A DNA stretch of 64,000 nucleotides from Paenibacillus_AP thailandensis (GCF_042685365.1 NZ_JBHUMY010000001.1:496001-560000), one strand, 5' to 3'; shown: positions 1 to 9,113, counted from the stretch's first letter. Notes: generated by a model from the sequence alone, not told the origin. Numbers and translations are program-made.

Positions 1-1
1 C

Positions 2-373
2 GACGTCAAGGTCATCATCCCGTCGATTCCCGACAAGGAGCTGGTTTATTTCGCTTCGCTGTCCTACGTTCGGGAAATGCTGGAGGCGGGAGTCCGATTT
101 TTTCGTTATCGAAAAGGATTTCTTCATGTTAAGGCCATTATATGCGACGACTTGGCCTGTTCCGGAACCGCCAATATGGACATGCGCAGCTTTAGCGACC
201 AGTTTGAAATCAGTGCGGTATTCATTGACGAAAAAATCGTCGGCCGTCTGGTCGAGCAATTTAAACGGGATTTGGGCGAAAGCGAGGAAATAGGACCTTC
301 GGAATTCGAAGGACGTCCCAAAAAGCAAAGGATGAAGGAAGTTTTTGCCCGTCTGTTGTCTCCGCTTTTTTGA
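2..373 (+). CDS. cls: Cardiolipin synthase, C-terminal part (5' end outside window)
   Basis: The frame is open from the window edge and ends at TGA 371-373, giving about 123 C-terminal residues. It contains the phospholipase D HKD motif HVKAIICD (H at nt 125) followed by a GTANMDMRSF segment, which is the second catalytic motif of bacterial cardiolipin synthases. These are membrane enzymes that condense two phosphatidylglycerol molecules to cardiolipin. The N-terminal membrane segments and the first HKD motif would lie upstream of the window. The basic tail ends in RLLSPLF, typical of the family. The methyltransferase gene follows after 39 nt on the same strand. Family assignment is confident; which cls paralogue this is cannot be told. 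Confidence 0.88.
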   Translation, partial: DVKVIIPSIPDKELVYFASLSYVREMLEAGVRFFRYRKGFLHVKAIICDDLACSGTANMDMRSFSDQFEISAVFIDEKIVGRLVEQFKRDLGESEEIGPSEFEGRPKKQRMKEVFARLLSPLF

Positions 374-412
374 CGCAAAACAATTTCAACGAATGGATGT
401 GAATAGCGAGCT

Positions 413-1087
413 ATGCCTCTTACGCCGCGATTATATCATTGGTTCGTCCGACCGAAATGGTTAACGAAAAAGTACATTCACGACCATATAAACGGACATT
501 TCGATCTGAGCGACGGAAACGTGCTTGATTTCGGAGCCGGCACCGGCGCGAATTGCACGATTTGCAAGCCGGAATCGAATCTGGGCATCGAACCCGATGC
601 CAAACGAATCGGACTGGCCAAAAAGCTGTATCCGAATCATCGGTTTATCGAATTCGACACCAAGCGGATTTCGGTGCCGGACAACTCGATTGACACGATT
701 CTCGTCATCGCCGTCCTTCATCATATACCCGACGAGCAAATCAAGGCGTATCTGCGCGAGTTTGAAAGGATTCTTAAGCCAAACGGAAAAATCGTCGCCA
801 TCGAGCCTTATTTGTGCCAACGGACCCGGTTTAACAACCGGTTTATGAATTGGTACGACGACGGCGATTATATTCGTTATGAAGACGGTTATTTGAATTT
901 GTTCAAGAACGCTGAATACGATTTCCAAGTGCTGAAAAGGTTTAAGAAGTGCTTCGTGTACAATGAACTGTTTTTTCACGCCGCGCCGAAATCGAAGTCG
1001 TCCCCTTCCTTCAGCCGGTTCGCTTCAGCGGACGAGGATGAAATGGCGATAACCGGCAATACAATATACGGCCTCGGTCCCGACTAA
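413..1087 (+). CDS. Class I SAM-dependent methyltransferase
   Basis: This 224-residue protein has the SAM-binding motif I VLDFGAGTG at about residues 37-45, an acidic strand-2 end (GIEPDAKRI), a strand-4 motif (IDTILVIAVLHHIPD) and the strand-5 region LKPNGKIVAIEP. Together these define a Methyltransf_11/25-type Rossmann fold. The C-terminal part is rich in Asp, Phe and Lys and gives no clear substrate clue. The gene sits 39 nt after cls, so it could act on lipids or quinones, but that is a guess from context. No strong ribosome site precedes the ATG (only AGCGAG). A long hairpin overlaps its last codons. Confidence 0.8.
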   Translation: MPLTPRLYHWFVRPKWLTKKYIHDHINGHFDLSDGNVLDFGAGTGANCTICKPESNLGIEPDAKRIGLAKKLYPNHRFIEFDTKRISVPDNSIDTILVIAVLHHIPDEQIKAYLREFERILKPNGKIVAIEPYLCQRTRFNNRFMNWYDDGDYIRYEDGYLNLFKNAEYDFQVLKRFKKCFVYNELFFHAAPKSKSSPSFSRFASADEDEMAITGNTIYGLGPD

Positions 1088-1103
1088 TTCGGGATCGAGG
1101 CCG
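1069..1103. terminator. Hairpin shared by converging genes, overlapping a stop codon
   Basis: CGGCCTCGGTCCCGA (1069-1083) pairs with TCGGGATCGAGGCCG (1089-1103) around a 5-nt loop, a 15-bp stem with one G-T pair. It includes the last codons and stop of the methyltransferase and lies 15 nt before the end of the converging glycosidase gene. There is no real T-run on either side, so it may act as a processing or 3'-end stability element rather than a classic intrinsic terminator. Confidence 0.5.
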
Positions 1104-1118
1104 CAAGGGGGCGCTTGC

Positions 1119-2066
1119 TTAAATACTTTGATAGAACGACTTAATAACGGCTTCCGCCGGCTTACCGTATACGCCGTACCCGTCGTCCGACGTCGCCTTC
1201 TCTTCGCCGTAAAGCAGCGCCGCCCAATCCCAAAGGCCAAAGCCGCGGACCCACGGGCGACGATTCGCGTGCTTGAACATCGCTTCGTAATACCTCCTCT
1301 GCTCGTCCGCGCTCGCCTCTCCGGAGAGGCCCCAATCGTTCGGCACAAGCGCCGAGCCGACCCGGCTCGGACATCCCGCTTCCGCGAAAAAAAACGGCTT
1401 GTCGAACCGCTCAAGCGCGGCTTCGATCCGGTCGAGCTGATTCTCCCAATCGTGAATCGGATAATAGCCGCTGGACGAAATGACGTCGACGGCATCCCAC
1501 CAGCTTACGTTCGATTCTTGATATTTGTCCGTATTGTAAGAGATCAGACCGGTGTAAACATTCCGGACCCGGGCGATAAAGGCGCGCCATTCGTCGGCTC
1601 GCCGTTCCGTCTGCACCATCTCGCAGCCGACGATCAGCATTTCGCACCGAGTCTTTTGCGCAATGTCGGCGTAATGAAGCTGGTACTCGGTATAGCTGGC
1701 GAACCAATCCCGCCACTTCGGCTCGCAAGGAACGTCCAGATCGAAGAAATTGATATGGGCTCTCCACGTTCCGTCCGCGCAGTTGACGGTAGGCTTCAGA
1801 ATGATCTTAAGCCCGAGCGAACGGGCGTATTCAATCATGCCGACAAGCTCCCCGTCTCCTACCATATGGCTGCCGTTATAATCGATGGAGGTCGAATGAG
1901 GCGTTTGCTGCAAAGCCGCCAAAGCGAAAATAACGTATTCGCTTCCTGTCCTCTCCTTCATCAGACGAAGCGACTCTTTTGCTTCCTTCTTGAGGAAATC
2001 CCCTCGTCCGCTCATCCATCCGTAAGTAAAGCCTTTAATATATTCCATATTCAAATCGAACGCCAT
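1119..2066 (-). CDS. GH113-type endo-beta-1,4-mannanase
   Basis: A 315-residue protein without a signal peptide, so probably cytoplasmic. It looks like glycoside hydrolase family 113 (the Alicyclobacillus AaManA type), which cleaves beta-1,4-mannan and manno-oligosaccharides. The putative acid/base is Glu149 in GCEMVQTER and the nucleophile Glu229 in FAEAGCPS; both lie at the ends of beta strands as expected for a TIM-barrel clan GH-A enzyme. The conserved ILKPTVN and YYPIHDW segments fit. It is divergent from the epimerase gene, and the neighbours complete an intracellular mannobiose pathway. Some annotations call this group 1,4-beta-xylanase; the genomic context favours mannan. Confidence 0.8.
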   Translation of the reverse strand: MAFDLNMEYIKGFTYGWMSGRGDFLKKEAKESLRLMKERTGSEYVIFALAALQQTPHSTSIDYNGSHMVGDGELVGMIEYARSLGLKIILKPTVNCADGTWRAHINFFDLDVPCEPKWRDWFASYTEYQLHYADIAQKTRCEMLIVGCEMVQTERRADEWRAFIARVRNVYTGLISYNTDKYQESNVSWWDAVDVISSSGYYPIHDWENQLDRIEAALERFDKPFFFAEAGCPSRVGSALVPNDWGLSGEASADEQRRYYEAMFKHANRRPWVRGFGLWDWAALLYGEEKATSDDGYGVYGKPAEAVIKSFYQSI

Positions 2067-2210
2067 AATGCCGGACCTCCCGCTTGAAGGCTGACAGAGC
2101 CTTTTGTTAGTTAATCGTTTAAGTTACAAACTGAATTGTACATTGGGACCGTTTTCCCGTCAATTACTCCTGCTAAAAAAATTTGTTCTTGATTTTCCCG
2201 GTTATCATCG

Positions 2211-2240
2211 TTGACATCTGTAATCGAATAAACTTATTAT
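2211..2240 (+). promoter_or_regulatory. Sigma-A promoter of the epimerase operon
   Basis: TTGACA at 2211-2216 and TATTAT at 2235-2240 are separated by 18 bp. Transcription would start near 2247, directly at the operator-like palindrome, 41 bp before the TTG start codon. Confidence 0.7.
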
Positions 2241-2246
2241 GAATTT

Positions 2247-2262
2247 AAGTTAACGTTAACTT
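2247..2262. promoter_or_regulatory. LacI-type operator, perfect 16-bp palindrome
   Basis: AAGTTAACGTTAACTT is a perfect palindrome with a central CG, the usual shape of LacI/GalR-family operators. It sits exactly at the predicted transcription start of the epimerase-phosphorylase-lacI operon, so a bound repressor would block initiation. The LacI-type protein encoded at 4700-5704 is the obvious candidate. Its 12-bp core GTTAACGTTAAC fits the same pattern as sites before the ABC importer and fucI genes. Confidence 0.7.
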
Positions 2263-2287
2263 AATCGATAGAAGGAGTTGTAGCTTC

Positions 2288-3472
2288 TTGGGATCGTTAG
2301 ACATTGTGAAAAGCGAAATTGAAAGCGAGCTGCTGAATCATATTCTTCCTTTTTGGACCGCGTTAAAGGACGAGACCTACGGCGGATATTTCGGGAAGCT
2401 GGACTATGACTTATCGCTGCACAAAGACGCCCCGAAAGGAGGCATCGCAACCGCAAGGCTGTTATGGTCGTTCTCCGCCGCTTACCGCAAAACGGGCATA
2501 TCTTTATATGCCGAACAAGCGGAGCATGCATTCCGGTTTTTACAAAATCGTCTGCTGGACCGCGAATTCGGAGGCATATACTGGGCCGTCGATTACAAAG
2601 GCAATCCGCTAGACACGCGCAAACATATTTATAACCAATCGTTTGCCGTCTACAGCCTGAGCGAATATTATTTGGCTTCACGCAACGCCGAGGCGCTGGA
2701 GCTGGCGAAGGAATTGTATTATCTCATCGAAGACCGCGGTTATAACGCCGAAGCGGGCGGTTATAAAGAAGAGTTCGACCGCGAGTGGAACGAAAGAGAG
2801 AACGAAATGTTAAGCGATAACGGCGTCATGGCCGCGATGACCATGAACACCCATATTCACGTGCTGGAGGCGTACACGACGCTTTATCGGGCATGGCCGG
2901 ACGAACGCGTTCGAGCTTCCGTCGCGGGCTTAATGAACATTTTGTACGAGAAGATCTATGATCCCGGCAAACAAAGACTGAACGTATTTTTCGATCACGA
3001 GTGGAATTCGCTGGTCGACTTGACCTCCTACGGACACGACATCGAGGCGAGCTGGCTAATGGACGAAGCGATGAAAGCGATCGGTTCCGACAATTCGGAT
3101 CATAGGCGCATGATCATCGATTTGGCTTATGCGGTAGCCCGGGAAGCCGTCCAATCCGACGGGTCGCTGGCCAACGAGAAAGAAGGAGCGCATACCGATA
3201 CGTCCCGAATCTGGTGGGTTCAAGCCGAAGCGATGGTCGGTTTCCATAACGCCTATACGAGGACCCAAGACGCTATGTTTATCGAATTAGCAACAAATCT
3301 ATGGACTTATACGAAAAACAATATCATTGACAGCCGCCGGGGCGGCGAATGGCTCTGGGCCGTCGAAGAAGACGGGACGCATGACACGCGGGAGCTGGCA
3401 GGCCCATGGAAATGCCCGTACCATAACAGCCGGTTTTGCATCGAACTGATCGAAAGGATGAATACGCCATGA
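2288..3472 (+). CDS. AGE-family epimerase, cellobiose/mannobiose 2-epimerase
   Basis: A 394-residue (alpha/alpha)6-barrel protein of the N-acylglucosamine 2-epimerase family. Length and the segments YNQSFAVYSLSEYY, HDIEASWLMDEA, HTDTSRIWWVQAEAM and GPWKCPYHNSR match cellobiose 2-epimerases, which turn beta-1,4-mannobiose into mannosylglucose. The conserved His residues in these segments are the usual catalytic ones. The start is TTG at 2288, 10 nt after GAAGGAG. The stop overlaps the ATG of the GH130 gene (ATGA), so the two are translationally coupled. Together they convert mannobiose to mannose-1-phosphate and glucose. Cellobiose is an alternative substrate. Confidence 0.85.
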   Translation: MGSLDIVKSEIESELLNHILPFWTALKDETYGGYFGKLDYDLSLHKDAPKGGIATARLLWSFSAAYRKTGISLYAEQAEHAFRFLQNRLLDREFGGIYWAVDYKGNPLDTRKHIYNQSFAVYSLSEYYLASRNAEALELAKELYYLIEDRGYNAEAGGYKEEFDREWNERENEMLSDNGVMAAMTMNTHIHVLEAYTTLYRAWPDERVRASVAGLMNILYEKIYDPGKQRLNVFFDHEWNSLVDLTSYGHDIEASWLMDEAMKAIGSDNSDHRRMIIDLAYAVAREAVQSDGSLANEKEGAHTDTSRIWWVQAEAMVGFHNAYTRTQDAMFIELATNLWTYTKNNIIDSRRGGEWLWAVEEDGTHDTRELAGPWKCPYHNSRFCIELIERMNTP

Positions 3473-4650
3473 TCCATGACAAATATTACGAGCTGCTCGC
3501 CGAGCAGGAGAAGCTGCTTAATAGAAAGAACCATAAAGACAACCAATTTTATAACGGCGTATACGAACGTTACGCCTACCCCGTTCTGACGCGGCACCAT
3601 GTGCCCCTGCATTGGAGATTCGATCTGAATAAAGAAAGCAATCCCCATTTCATGGAAAGGCTTGGCATTAACGCAACGTTAAATCCCGGCGCGATTTACC
3701 ATGAGGGCAAATATATTCTCGTCGTGCGCACGGAAGGGCTTGACCGCAAATCGGTATTCGCCTTGGCCGAAAGCGACAACGGCGTCGACGGCTTCCGATT
3801 CGTCGGCCGGCCGCTTGTGTGGGAGGACATTGACGAGAACGAAACGAACATGTATGATATGAGGCTGGTCAAACACGAGGACGGCTGGATTTACGGCATT
3901 TATTGCTCCGAAAGCAAGGATCCGGACGCCGCTCCGTACGATACGTCCAGCGCCGTCGCCCAAGCGGGGTTCGTCCGCACGAAAGACTTGAAGACGTGGA
4001 CGAGGCTTCCCAACATCCGGACGAACTCTCCGCAGCAGCGGAACGTCGTCCTTCACCCCGAATTCGTAAACGGCAAATACGCCTTTTACACCCGGCCGCA
4101 GGAGGGCTTTATTTCCACCGGCTCCGGCGGCGGCATCGGTTTCGGTTACTGCGACGATATTTTAAATCCGTACATCGAGGAAGAACAAATTATCGACGAG
4201 AGGCGTTACCATACCGTTTACGAAGTGAAAAACGGACAAGGCCCGGCGCCGATCAAGACGGAACAGGGCTGGATTCATATCGCTCACGGCGTCCGCAACA
4301 CGGCCGCAGGTCTTCGTTACGTGCTGTACACTTTCGCCACCGCCCTGGACGAGCCGAACCGCGTCATTGCCAAGCCGGGCGGCCATTTTCTCGCGCCGTA
4401 CGACGACGAAAGGGTCGGCGACGTCTCTAACGTCGTCTTCTGCAACGGAGCCGTTGTGAACGACAAGCGGGAAGTGTATATTTATTATGCTTCCAGCGAT
4501 ACGCGAATTCATGTTGCGACAACGACGGTCGACAAGCTGATCGACTATACGTTTAACACGCCGGCGGACCCGTTCCGCTCTCTCGGCTGCGCAAGCCAGC
4601 GGGCAAGCCTGATCGAGAACAACGAGCGGCTGTTAAACGAACGGTTGTAA
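3469..4650 (+). CDS. GH130 4-O-beta-mannosylglucose phosphorylase
   Basis: A 393-residue five-bladed propeller protein of glycoside hydrolase family 130. It carries NPGAIYHEGKYILVVRTEG and MYDMRLV, where Asp130 corresponds to the catalytic Asp of mannosylglucose phosphorylases, and TNSPQQRNVVLHPEF. The reaction is phosphorolysis of mannosylglucose to alpha-mannose-1-phosphate and glucose. I chose the ATG at 3469 because it overlaps the epimerase stop (ATGA) and the homologous N-terminus MIHDKYYELLAEQE begins there; an upstream GTG-type start would add 11 poorly conserved residues. It works directly after the epimerase. Confidence 0.87.
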   Translation: MIHDKYYELLAEQEKLLNRKNHKDNQFYNGVYERYAYPVLTRHHVPLHWRFDLNKESNPHFMERLGINATLNPGAIYHEGKYILVVRTEGLDRKSVFALAESDNGVDGFRFVGRPLVWEDIDENETNMYDMRLVKHEDGWIYGIYCSESKDPDAAPYDTSSAVAQAGFVRTKDLKTWTRLPNIRTNSPQQRNVVLHPEFVNGKYAFYTRPQEGFISTGSGGGIGFGYCDDILNPYIEEEQIIDERRYHTVYEVKNGQGPAPIKTEQGWIHIAHGVRNTAAGLRYVLYTFATALDEPNRVIAKPGGHFLAPYDDERVGDVSNVVFCNGAVVNDKREVYIYYASSDTRIHVATTTVDKLIDYTFNTPADPFRSLGCASQRASLIENNERLLNERL

Positions 4651-4699
4651 CGAATATCTTATCCGAGCGCTTCGCGAAAGGGCGAAAGGAGTTGATGCG

Positions 4700-5704
4700 A
4701 TGAATAAACCAATAACGATGCGCGATATCGCGAACAGAATCGGGGTAAGCAGCGTAACCGTATCCAAAGCGTTAAACGATAAAGAAGGCGTCAGCGACGA
4801 GCTGAAGGAGCAGATCAAGCTGCTTGCGCACGAGATGGGCTACCGCATCAATACGGCTGCCAAGTCTATGCGCGAGGGCTTGACCTATAACATCGGGGTC
4901 GTTATTCCGGAAAGGTTTACCGGGCCGAATCAATCCTTTTACATGCAGGTTTATCAGGAAATTTCAAAATCGCTCGAAGCGCACGGGTATTACGGGATTC
5001 TGCATATTTTAAGCGCGGCCGACGAAGAGGAGCTCGCCCTTCCGCGTATTTATTACGAGCGAAAAGTAGACGGCTTTATCCTTTTAGGCCAAATCAACAA
5101 GCCTTATATTGAAGTGATCGAAGAAATCGAGCAGCCTAAACTGTTTCTCGATTTTTACGACGAGCATTCCCATATCGACTCTATCGTAACGGATAATTTC
5201 TACGGGGCGTACGAGCTTACGAATTATTTGGTCCGGCAAGGCCATCGGCAAATCGCTTACGTCGGCAACATTTATTCGACAAGCAGCATCCAGGATCGCT
5301 TCCTCGGCTATTACAAGTCGCTGCTGGAGCATAATATCCGGCTGCAGCCGGAATATATCGTTAACGACCGGGACGAGCAAGGGGCTTATATCGATATCGA
5401 ACTGCCGTCCGTTCTCCCGACGGCGTTCGTATGCAATTGCGACCAAGTCGCCTATTCGCTTGTGCAGAAGCTTAAGCAATCGGGTTATAAGGTTCCCGAC
5501 GATTGCTCCGTCGTCGGCTTTGACAACGATATTTACGCCACGTTGACCGAGCCGCATTTGACGACGGTCGAAGTCAATATCAAACAGATGGCCCAAACCG
5601 CCATCCAGTCTATTTTGAAAAAAATAGACGACCCGGCGTCCAGCTTCGGGAGAACCGTCGTGCAGGGCAAAATCATTTACCGGGATTCCGTGAAAAAAAT
5701 TTAA
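4700..5704 (+). CDS. LacI-family transcriptional regulator
   Basis: A 334-residue repressor. Residues 5-30 (MRDIANRIGVSSVTVSKALN) form the LacI helix-turn-helix and about residues 45-60 the hinge helix. The rest is a periplasmic-binding-protein-like sugar sensor with VVGFDNDIYAT near the C-terminus. A ribosome site (GAAAGGAG) precedes the ATG. It is the third gene of the manno-oligosaccharide operon and is expected to bind the palindrome at 2247-2262, responding to a mannoside or phosphosugar. Its 3' end overlaps the stop codon of the converging response-regulator gene by 4 nt. The effector is inferred only from context. Confidence 0.85.
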   Translation: MNKPITMRDIANRIGVSSVTVSKALNDKEGVSDELKEQIKLLAHEMGYRINTAAKSMREGLTYNIGVVIPERFTGPNQSFYMQVYQEISKSLEAHGYYGILHILSAADEEELALPRIYYERKVDGFILLGQINKPYIEVIEEIEQPKLFLDFYDEHSHIDSIVTDNFYGAYELTNYLVRQGHRQIAYVGNIYSTSSIQDRFLGYYKSLLEHNIRLQPEYIVNDRDEQGAYIDIELPSVLPTAFVCNCDQVAYSLVQKLKQSGYKVPDDCSVVGFDNDIYATLTEPHLTTVEVNIKQMAQTAIQSILKKIDDPASSFGRTVVQGKIIYRDSVKKI

Positions 5705-7155
5705 GCATCCCCTGCGTTTCCGCGGGTTTCGATGTAATACTCCTCGCAGTCATGGGCGGAATGCCTCCGGCCTTCCGCCCGATAATCGCTTGGCAAGCGG
5801 CCCGCAAGCTTGCGGAACAGCCTGCTGAAATATTTATCGTCTTCAAATCCCGCGTCATGCGCGATTTTATAAATCGGCTCGTCTGTCTCCAGCAGCAGCT
5901 TTTTGGCCCGTTCGATCCGCATCCCTTGCAGCGCGCTGCCGAACGGCTGTCCCGCAAACCTCGCAAAGCAGAGACTGAAGTAGCTGCGGCTCATGTTGAC
6001 ATGATCGGCCACATCCTTCTGATTCGTTATGGCATGCGAATTCCGTTTCATATATCGAACGGCTTTCACCAGCGATAGGAGCACTTCCTTCGATACCGAC
6101 AGCTCGAACGCCCTCCGCTCCGCTTGCTCCGCGAAATGGAGGAACCACGACTTCCAATCGTCCCATATCCGGTTGTTAGGGATAGCCGCAATCATCTTGT
6201 CGCGCTTCTCCGCCGGGAACAATAACCCGTTCCATTCTTTGCACAGCTTCTCCGCAAACGGGGCGAATAAACAAGGCGAAGGTTTGCGCTCCCGAATGCC
6301 GCCCGCAAAAGCTTCCCAGCCGGATTTGTTCAGCGCCCACCGAAGGTCCTCATGCTCCGTTAATTCATCTCTATGCCCGTTGTCCGCCGCCAGCTCTAAC
6401 CATTGCTCATAAGTAATCCGCAATGGCGACTGAGCCGGGTTCGCATAAAAGACAAGCCTTTCCAGATAGTCGGCTAGATGCTGAAGGCCGGACTGCAGCC
6501 TGCCCGCAAGGCCCGACACAAGAACGACCGCCCATTGCCCGCCGAGCTGCGCGGCCGAATCCCGCAAGCCGCGATCTCCGGCATCCGGTTCGTGAAGCGG
6601 AGACAACCACATCCGGCCTAAAGCGGTAAGCGAATTTCGCCGTACGATGGGAAGCCGGAGCAAGTCGCGGACCTCGTCGCGAGCTTCCCCGGAGAGCGGA
6701 ACGAAGACTAGAGCCGTATCCGACGGCATCGGCTTGAACGGAACGCCTCCGGAATAACGGTGCCGGTTGTTCTCCTCCCACCGCAAACGATCGACGATGC
6801 CGAGCATCGTTGTCTCCGCTTCGTCCGAATCGAGCCGCGTCTTGACAATATAGTCGATGGCTCCGAGACGAAGAGCCCGCAAAATCGAATCGCACTCGGA
6901 ATGACGTGCAAGCACGACCGAACGAATATGCGGGTACAGGAGGCGCACCCGCTCCAGCAGCTCAAAGCCCGACAACGGAGGCAAAGCGATATCGGTAAAC
7001 AGAAGATCCGCTTCTTCCGTTTCCAGCAGTCGAAGCGCCGACAGGCCGTCGGCAGCCTCGCCGACGATCCGAATGCCGAAGGAGGACCAATCGAACATCG
7101 ATAGAAAACCTTTCCGGACCAGATTTTCGCTATCTGCGACAATCGCTTTAATCAT
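5701..7155 (-). CDS. AraC-type response regulator with a degenerate receiver
   Basis: A 484-residue YesN-like protein: receiver domain at about 1-115, a middle region of unknown function and an AraC helix-turn-helix pair near 390-480 (NQKDVADHVNMSRSYFS, IYKIAHDAGFEDDKYFSRLF). The phospho-acceptor Asp survives (LFTDIALPP) and so does the Lys (VKTRL), but the acidic pair reads ADSE instead of DD and the Ser/Thr switch position reads VVLARH. No histidine kinase gene is adjacent. Start at 7155 follows GGGAGG; a longer frame adds 8 residues overlapping that ribosome site. It lies downstream of a lipoprotein/permease operon and probably activates it. Phosphorylation dependence is doubtful. Confidence 0.85.
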   Translation of the reverse strand: MIKAIVADSENLVRKGFLSMFDWSSFGIRIVGEAADGLSALRLLETEEADLLFTDIALPPLSGFELLERVRLLYPHIRSVVLARHSECDSILRALRLGAIDYIVKTRLDSDEAETTMLGIVDRLRWEENNRHRYSGGVPFKPMPSDTALVFVPLSGEARDEVRDLLRLPIVRRNSLTALGRMWLSPLHEPDAGDRGLRDSAAQLGGQWAVVLVSGLAGRLQSGLQHLADYLERLVFYANPAQSPLRITYEQWLELAADNGHRDELTEHEDLRWALNKSGWEAFAGGIRERKPSPCLFAPFAEKLCKEWNGLLFPAEKRDKMIAAIPNNRIWDDWKSWFLHFAEQAERRAFELSVSKEVLLSLVKAVRYMKRNSHAITNQKDVADHVNMSRSYFSLCFARFAGQPFGSALQGMRIERAKKLLLETDEPIYKIAHDAGFEDDKYFSRLFRKLAGRLPSDYRAEGRRHSAHDCEEYYIETRGNAGDA

Positions 7156-7195
7156 CGAAATCCTCCCTATGCCCCCCATATGCCTTCCGGGAAAA

Positions 7196-7209
7196 TGACA
7201 ACGCTTTCA
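7196..7209. promoter_or_regulatory. cre-like site (CcpA) before the response regulator gene
   Basis: TGACAACGCTTTCA agrees with the catabolite-responsive element consensus TGNAARCGNWWWCA at all but one position. It lies about 40 bp upstream of the AraC-type regulator start, where CcpA binding would repress the regulator and hence sugar uptake. This is sequence resemblance only. Confidence 0.45.
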
Positions 7210-7322
7210 ATAATTAATCCTTATATTACATTTTTAAACAAATTTATGCAACAAGGCGAACAAAAATAAACGGAAGCCCCCGGTATTACACGGAAGCTTC
7301 CAGTTGTGCGAATTTCGCTAAG

Positions 7323-9113
7323 TTATTGCTTGCGGTATTCGAAAACCTTTTTGTTCTGCTCGATATTCCAGTTCAGCACCTCGTCGTAGCCAAGCCCTTT
7401 CGCTTTGTCGATCATTTCCTGCTTCAGCGCGTTAAACTCGTTTTCGTCTTTGGCGAAAATCATCCTCCAGGAATATTGCTTAATGACCTGTGCAACCTGG
7501 CCTCTCTTCTGCTCCAGCTCCGGCGCCATGACCGCCGGCGGGGTCCCCGTAAAGATCGCTTTCATAACGGCCAATTGGTTGTTTTTCTCCAAATATTCTT
7601 TCGCCGTCAAGGCGCCGCCCATCGCCGCTCTCCAGCTTTCGTCCAGCTTGGTCGGAGATTTCTGCAAAGTCGACGTCCACAAATTGTAGTCGTAAGGCTC
7701 GCCGTTATCCGGGTTGATATTCGTATTTTTGAAGGTGGTGTTGTTAAGCTGATTCATGCCGTCCTTCCACGTGCCGCCGCCGAACTCTTCCGGCACGGGA
7801 GTATCGTTGGCCGGCAGCGCTTGTTCGCCGAATGCGGTCAGCACCGGCTTGCCGTCCTTGAGCTCCCAGGTCAAGCCTTCCGGCCCGTTGGCGGAAACCA
7901 TCATCCCTTCCGGACTGTACAGCCAGTCGATCAGCTCGAGCACCCGCTCCGGATGTTTCGCCTTGGAACCGATGGCCCAGACGCGCTGCCCGCCGTACGG
8001 AACATAACCGTAAGAGAACGTGCGCTCCTGTTTAAACGGAACGAGCGCGAACCCTTTTCCTTCGCTTAGATGCTCTTGCGTGTTGTACGTGTCGTCCAGC
8101 CAAGGGAAGAAGGTAAAGAGCAGCTGGCCGTCTTTCATTTTGTTTACGACGTCGTCGAATTTCTGCGTCATCGAATCCGGGTCGACGAGCCCCATCTGGT
8201 TCGCGTCGAAATAAAGCTTCAGCCCCCGCATGTAATAACCGTCTTCGTCAAGCACGCCTTGAATTTCCTCCGTATCCGCGGATATAAGCGTAAAGCCGCC
8301 CGGATTGAATCCGTCCCCCTCGTCGAAGCCGTGCAAGCCCGCCCAAGCTTTAGCCAGCACCATCATGTTGCCGTCCCAGTCGGACCACATGGAGAAGGCG
8401 TAGGTTGGACGCCCGGATTCGCTTTTTGGTTCCAGCTCTTGCATCTGCTTCAGAACCGGCAAATAATCTTCCATTGTATTAATGGCCGGCCGGCCAAGCT
8501 TCTCGTACAAATCCCATCTTAAATTCGGATGATAAGTGAGATCCTTCGCTTCCGAAGGCCCGTCTTTGTCGTCGCCGACATCGAAGCCGATCCCGTATAC
8601 GCTGGCGCCGTTCCCGAAGTTCGCCTTATTCTTCTCGATCGCCTTCGGGGCGTATTTCATAATGTTCTTCCCATAGTCGTCCAGCAATCCGTCCTTCGTC
8701 CAGTCGACGAGCATTCCCGCCTTGATCGCGTCCAGATACTTCTGCCCGTCGTCGCCGAAGATGACCAGATCGCCGAGATTGCCGGAGGCCATCATTGTCG
8801 CGAATTTCGTATCGCCCCCGCCTTCCAGGTTGGATGCGATGATGTTCAGCTTGATGTTGAACTTATCCTTGATCACTTTGGCGAACCAGCCGGTCTGCTC
8901 CCCCGAAAAATTCGACAGCATGGAGAAAACGTCAAGCGTAATCTCCTCGCGCCCGGCCGGCGCGGACGAGCCGTCGCCGCTTGCCGGCGGAGCCGAAGGA
9001 CTTGCGGCATTGTTCCCTTGATTCCCGTTGCCCCCGCCCGAAGTGCACGCTGCCAAGCTCACGCTTAGAAGAACAATGAAAAGAACGTAAACCGTTTTGT
9101 GAAATCGGATCAA
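7323..9113 (-). CDS. Extracellular solute-binding lipoprotein (YtcQ/LipO type)
   Basis: A 596-residue binding protein for an ABC importer. A basic N-terminus, a hydrophobic stretch (VYVLFIVLLSVSLAAC) and a lipobox Cys predict a lipoprotein anchored on the outer face of the membrane. The mature part begins with a Gly/Asn/Ser/Pro-rich linker. I chose TTG at 9113, 8 nt after AGGGAGG; the longer open frame would put 110 unrelated residues before the signal peptide. The protein is the large family that imports oligosaccharides in Paenibacillus. Both permease genes lie immediately upstream. Neighbouring mannan enzymes suggest manno-oligosaccharides as ligand, but this is inference. Confidence 0.88.
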   Translation of the reverse strand: MIRFHKTVYVLFIVLLSVSLAACTSGGGNGNQGNNAASPSAPPASGDGSSAPAGREEITLDVFSMLSNFSGEQTGWFAKVIKDKFNIKLNIIASNLEGGGDTKFATMMASGNLGDLVIFGDDGQKYLDAIKAGMLVDWTKDGLLDDYGKNIMKYAPKAIEKNKANFGNGASVYGIGFDVGDDKDGPSEAKDLTYHPNLRWDLYEKLGRPAINTMEDYLPVLKQMQELEPKSESGRPTYAFSMWSDWDGNMMVLAKAWAGLHGFDEGDGFNPGGFTLISADTEEIQGVLDEDGYYMRGLKLYFDANQMGLVDPDSMTQKFDDVVNKMKDGQLLFTFFPWLDDTYNTQEHLSEGKGFALVPFKQERTFSYGYVPYGGQRVWAIGSKAKHPERVLELIDWLYSPEGMMVSANGPEGLTWELKDGKPVLTAFGEQALPANDTPVPEEFGGGTWKDGMNQLNNTTFKNTNINPDNGEPYDYNLWTSTLQKSPTKLDESWRAAMGGALTAKEYLEKNNQLAVMKAIFTGTPPAVMAPELEQKRGQVAQVIKQYSWRMIFAKDENEFNALKQEMIDKAKGLGYDEVLNWNIEQNKKVFEYRKQ

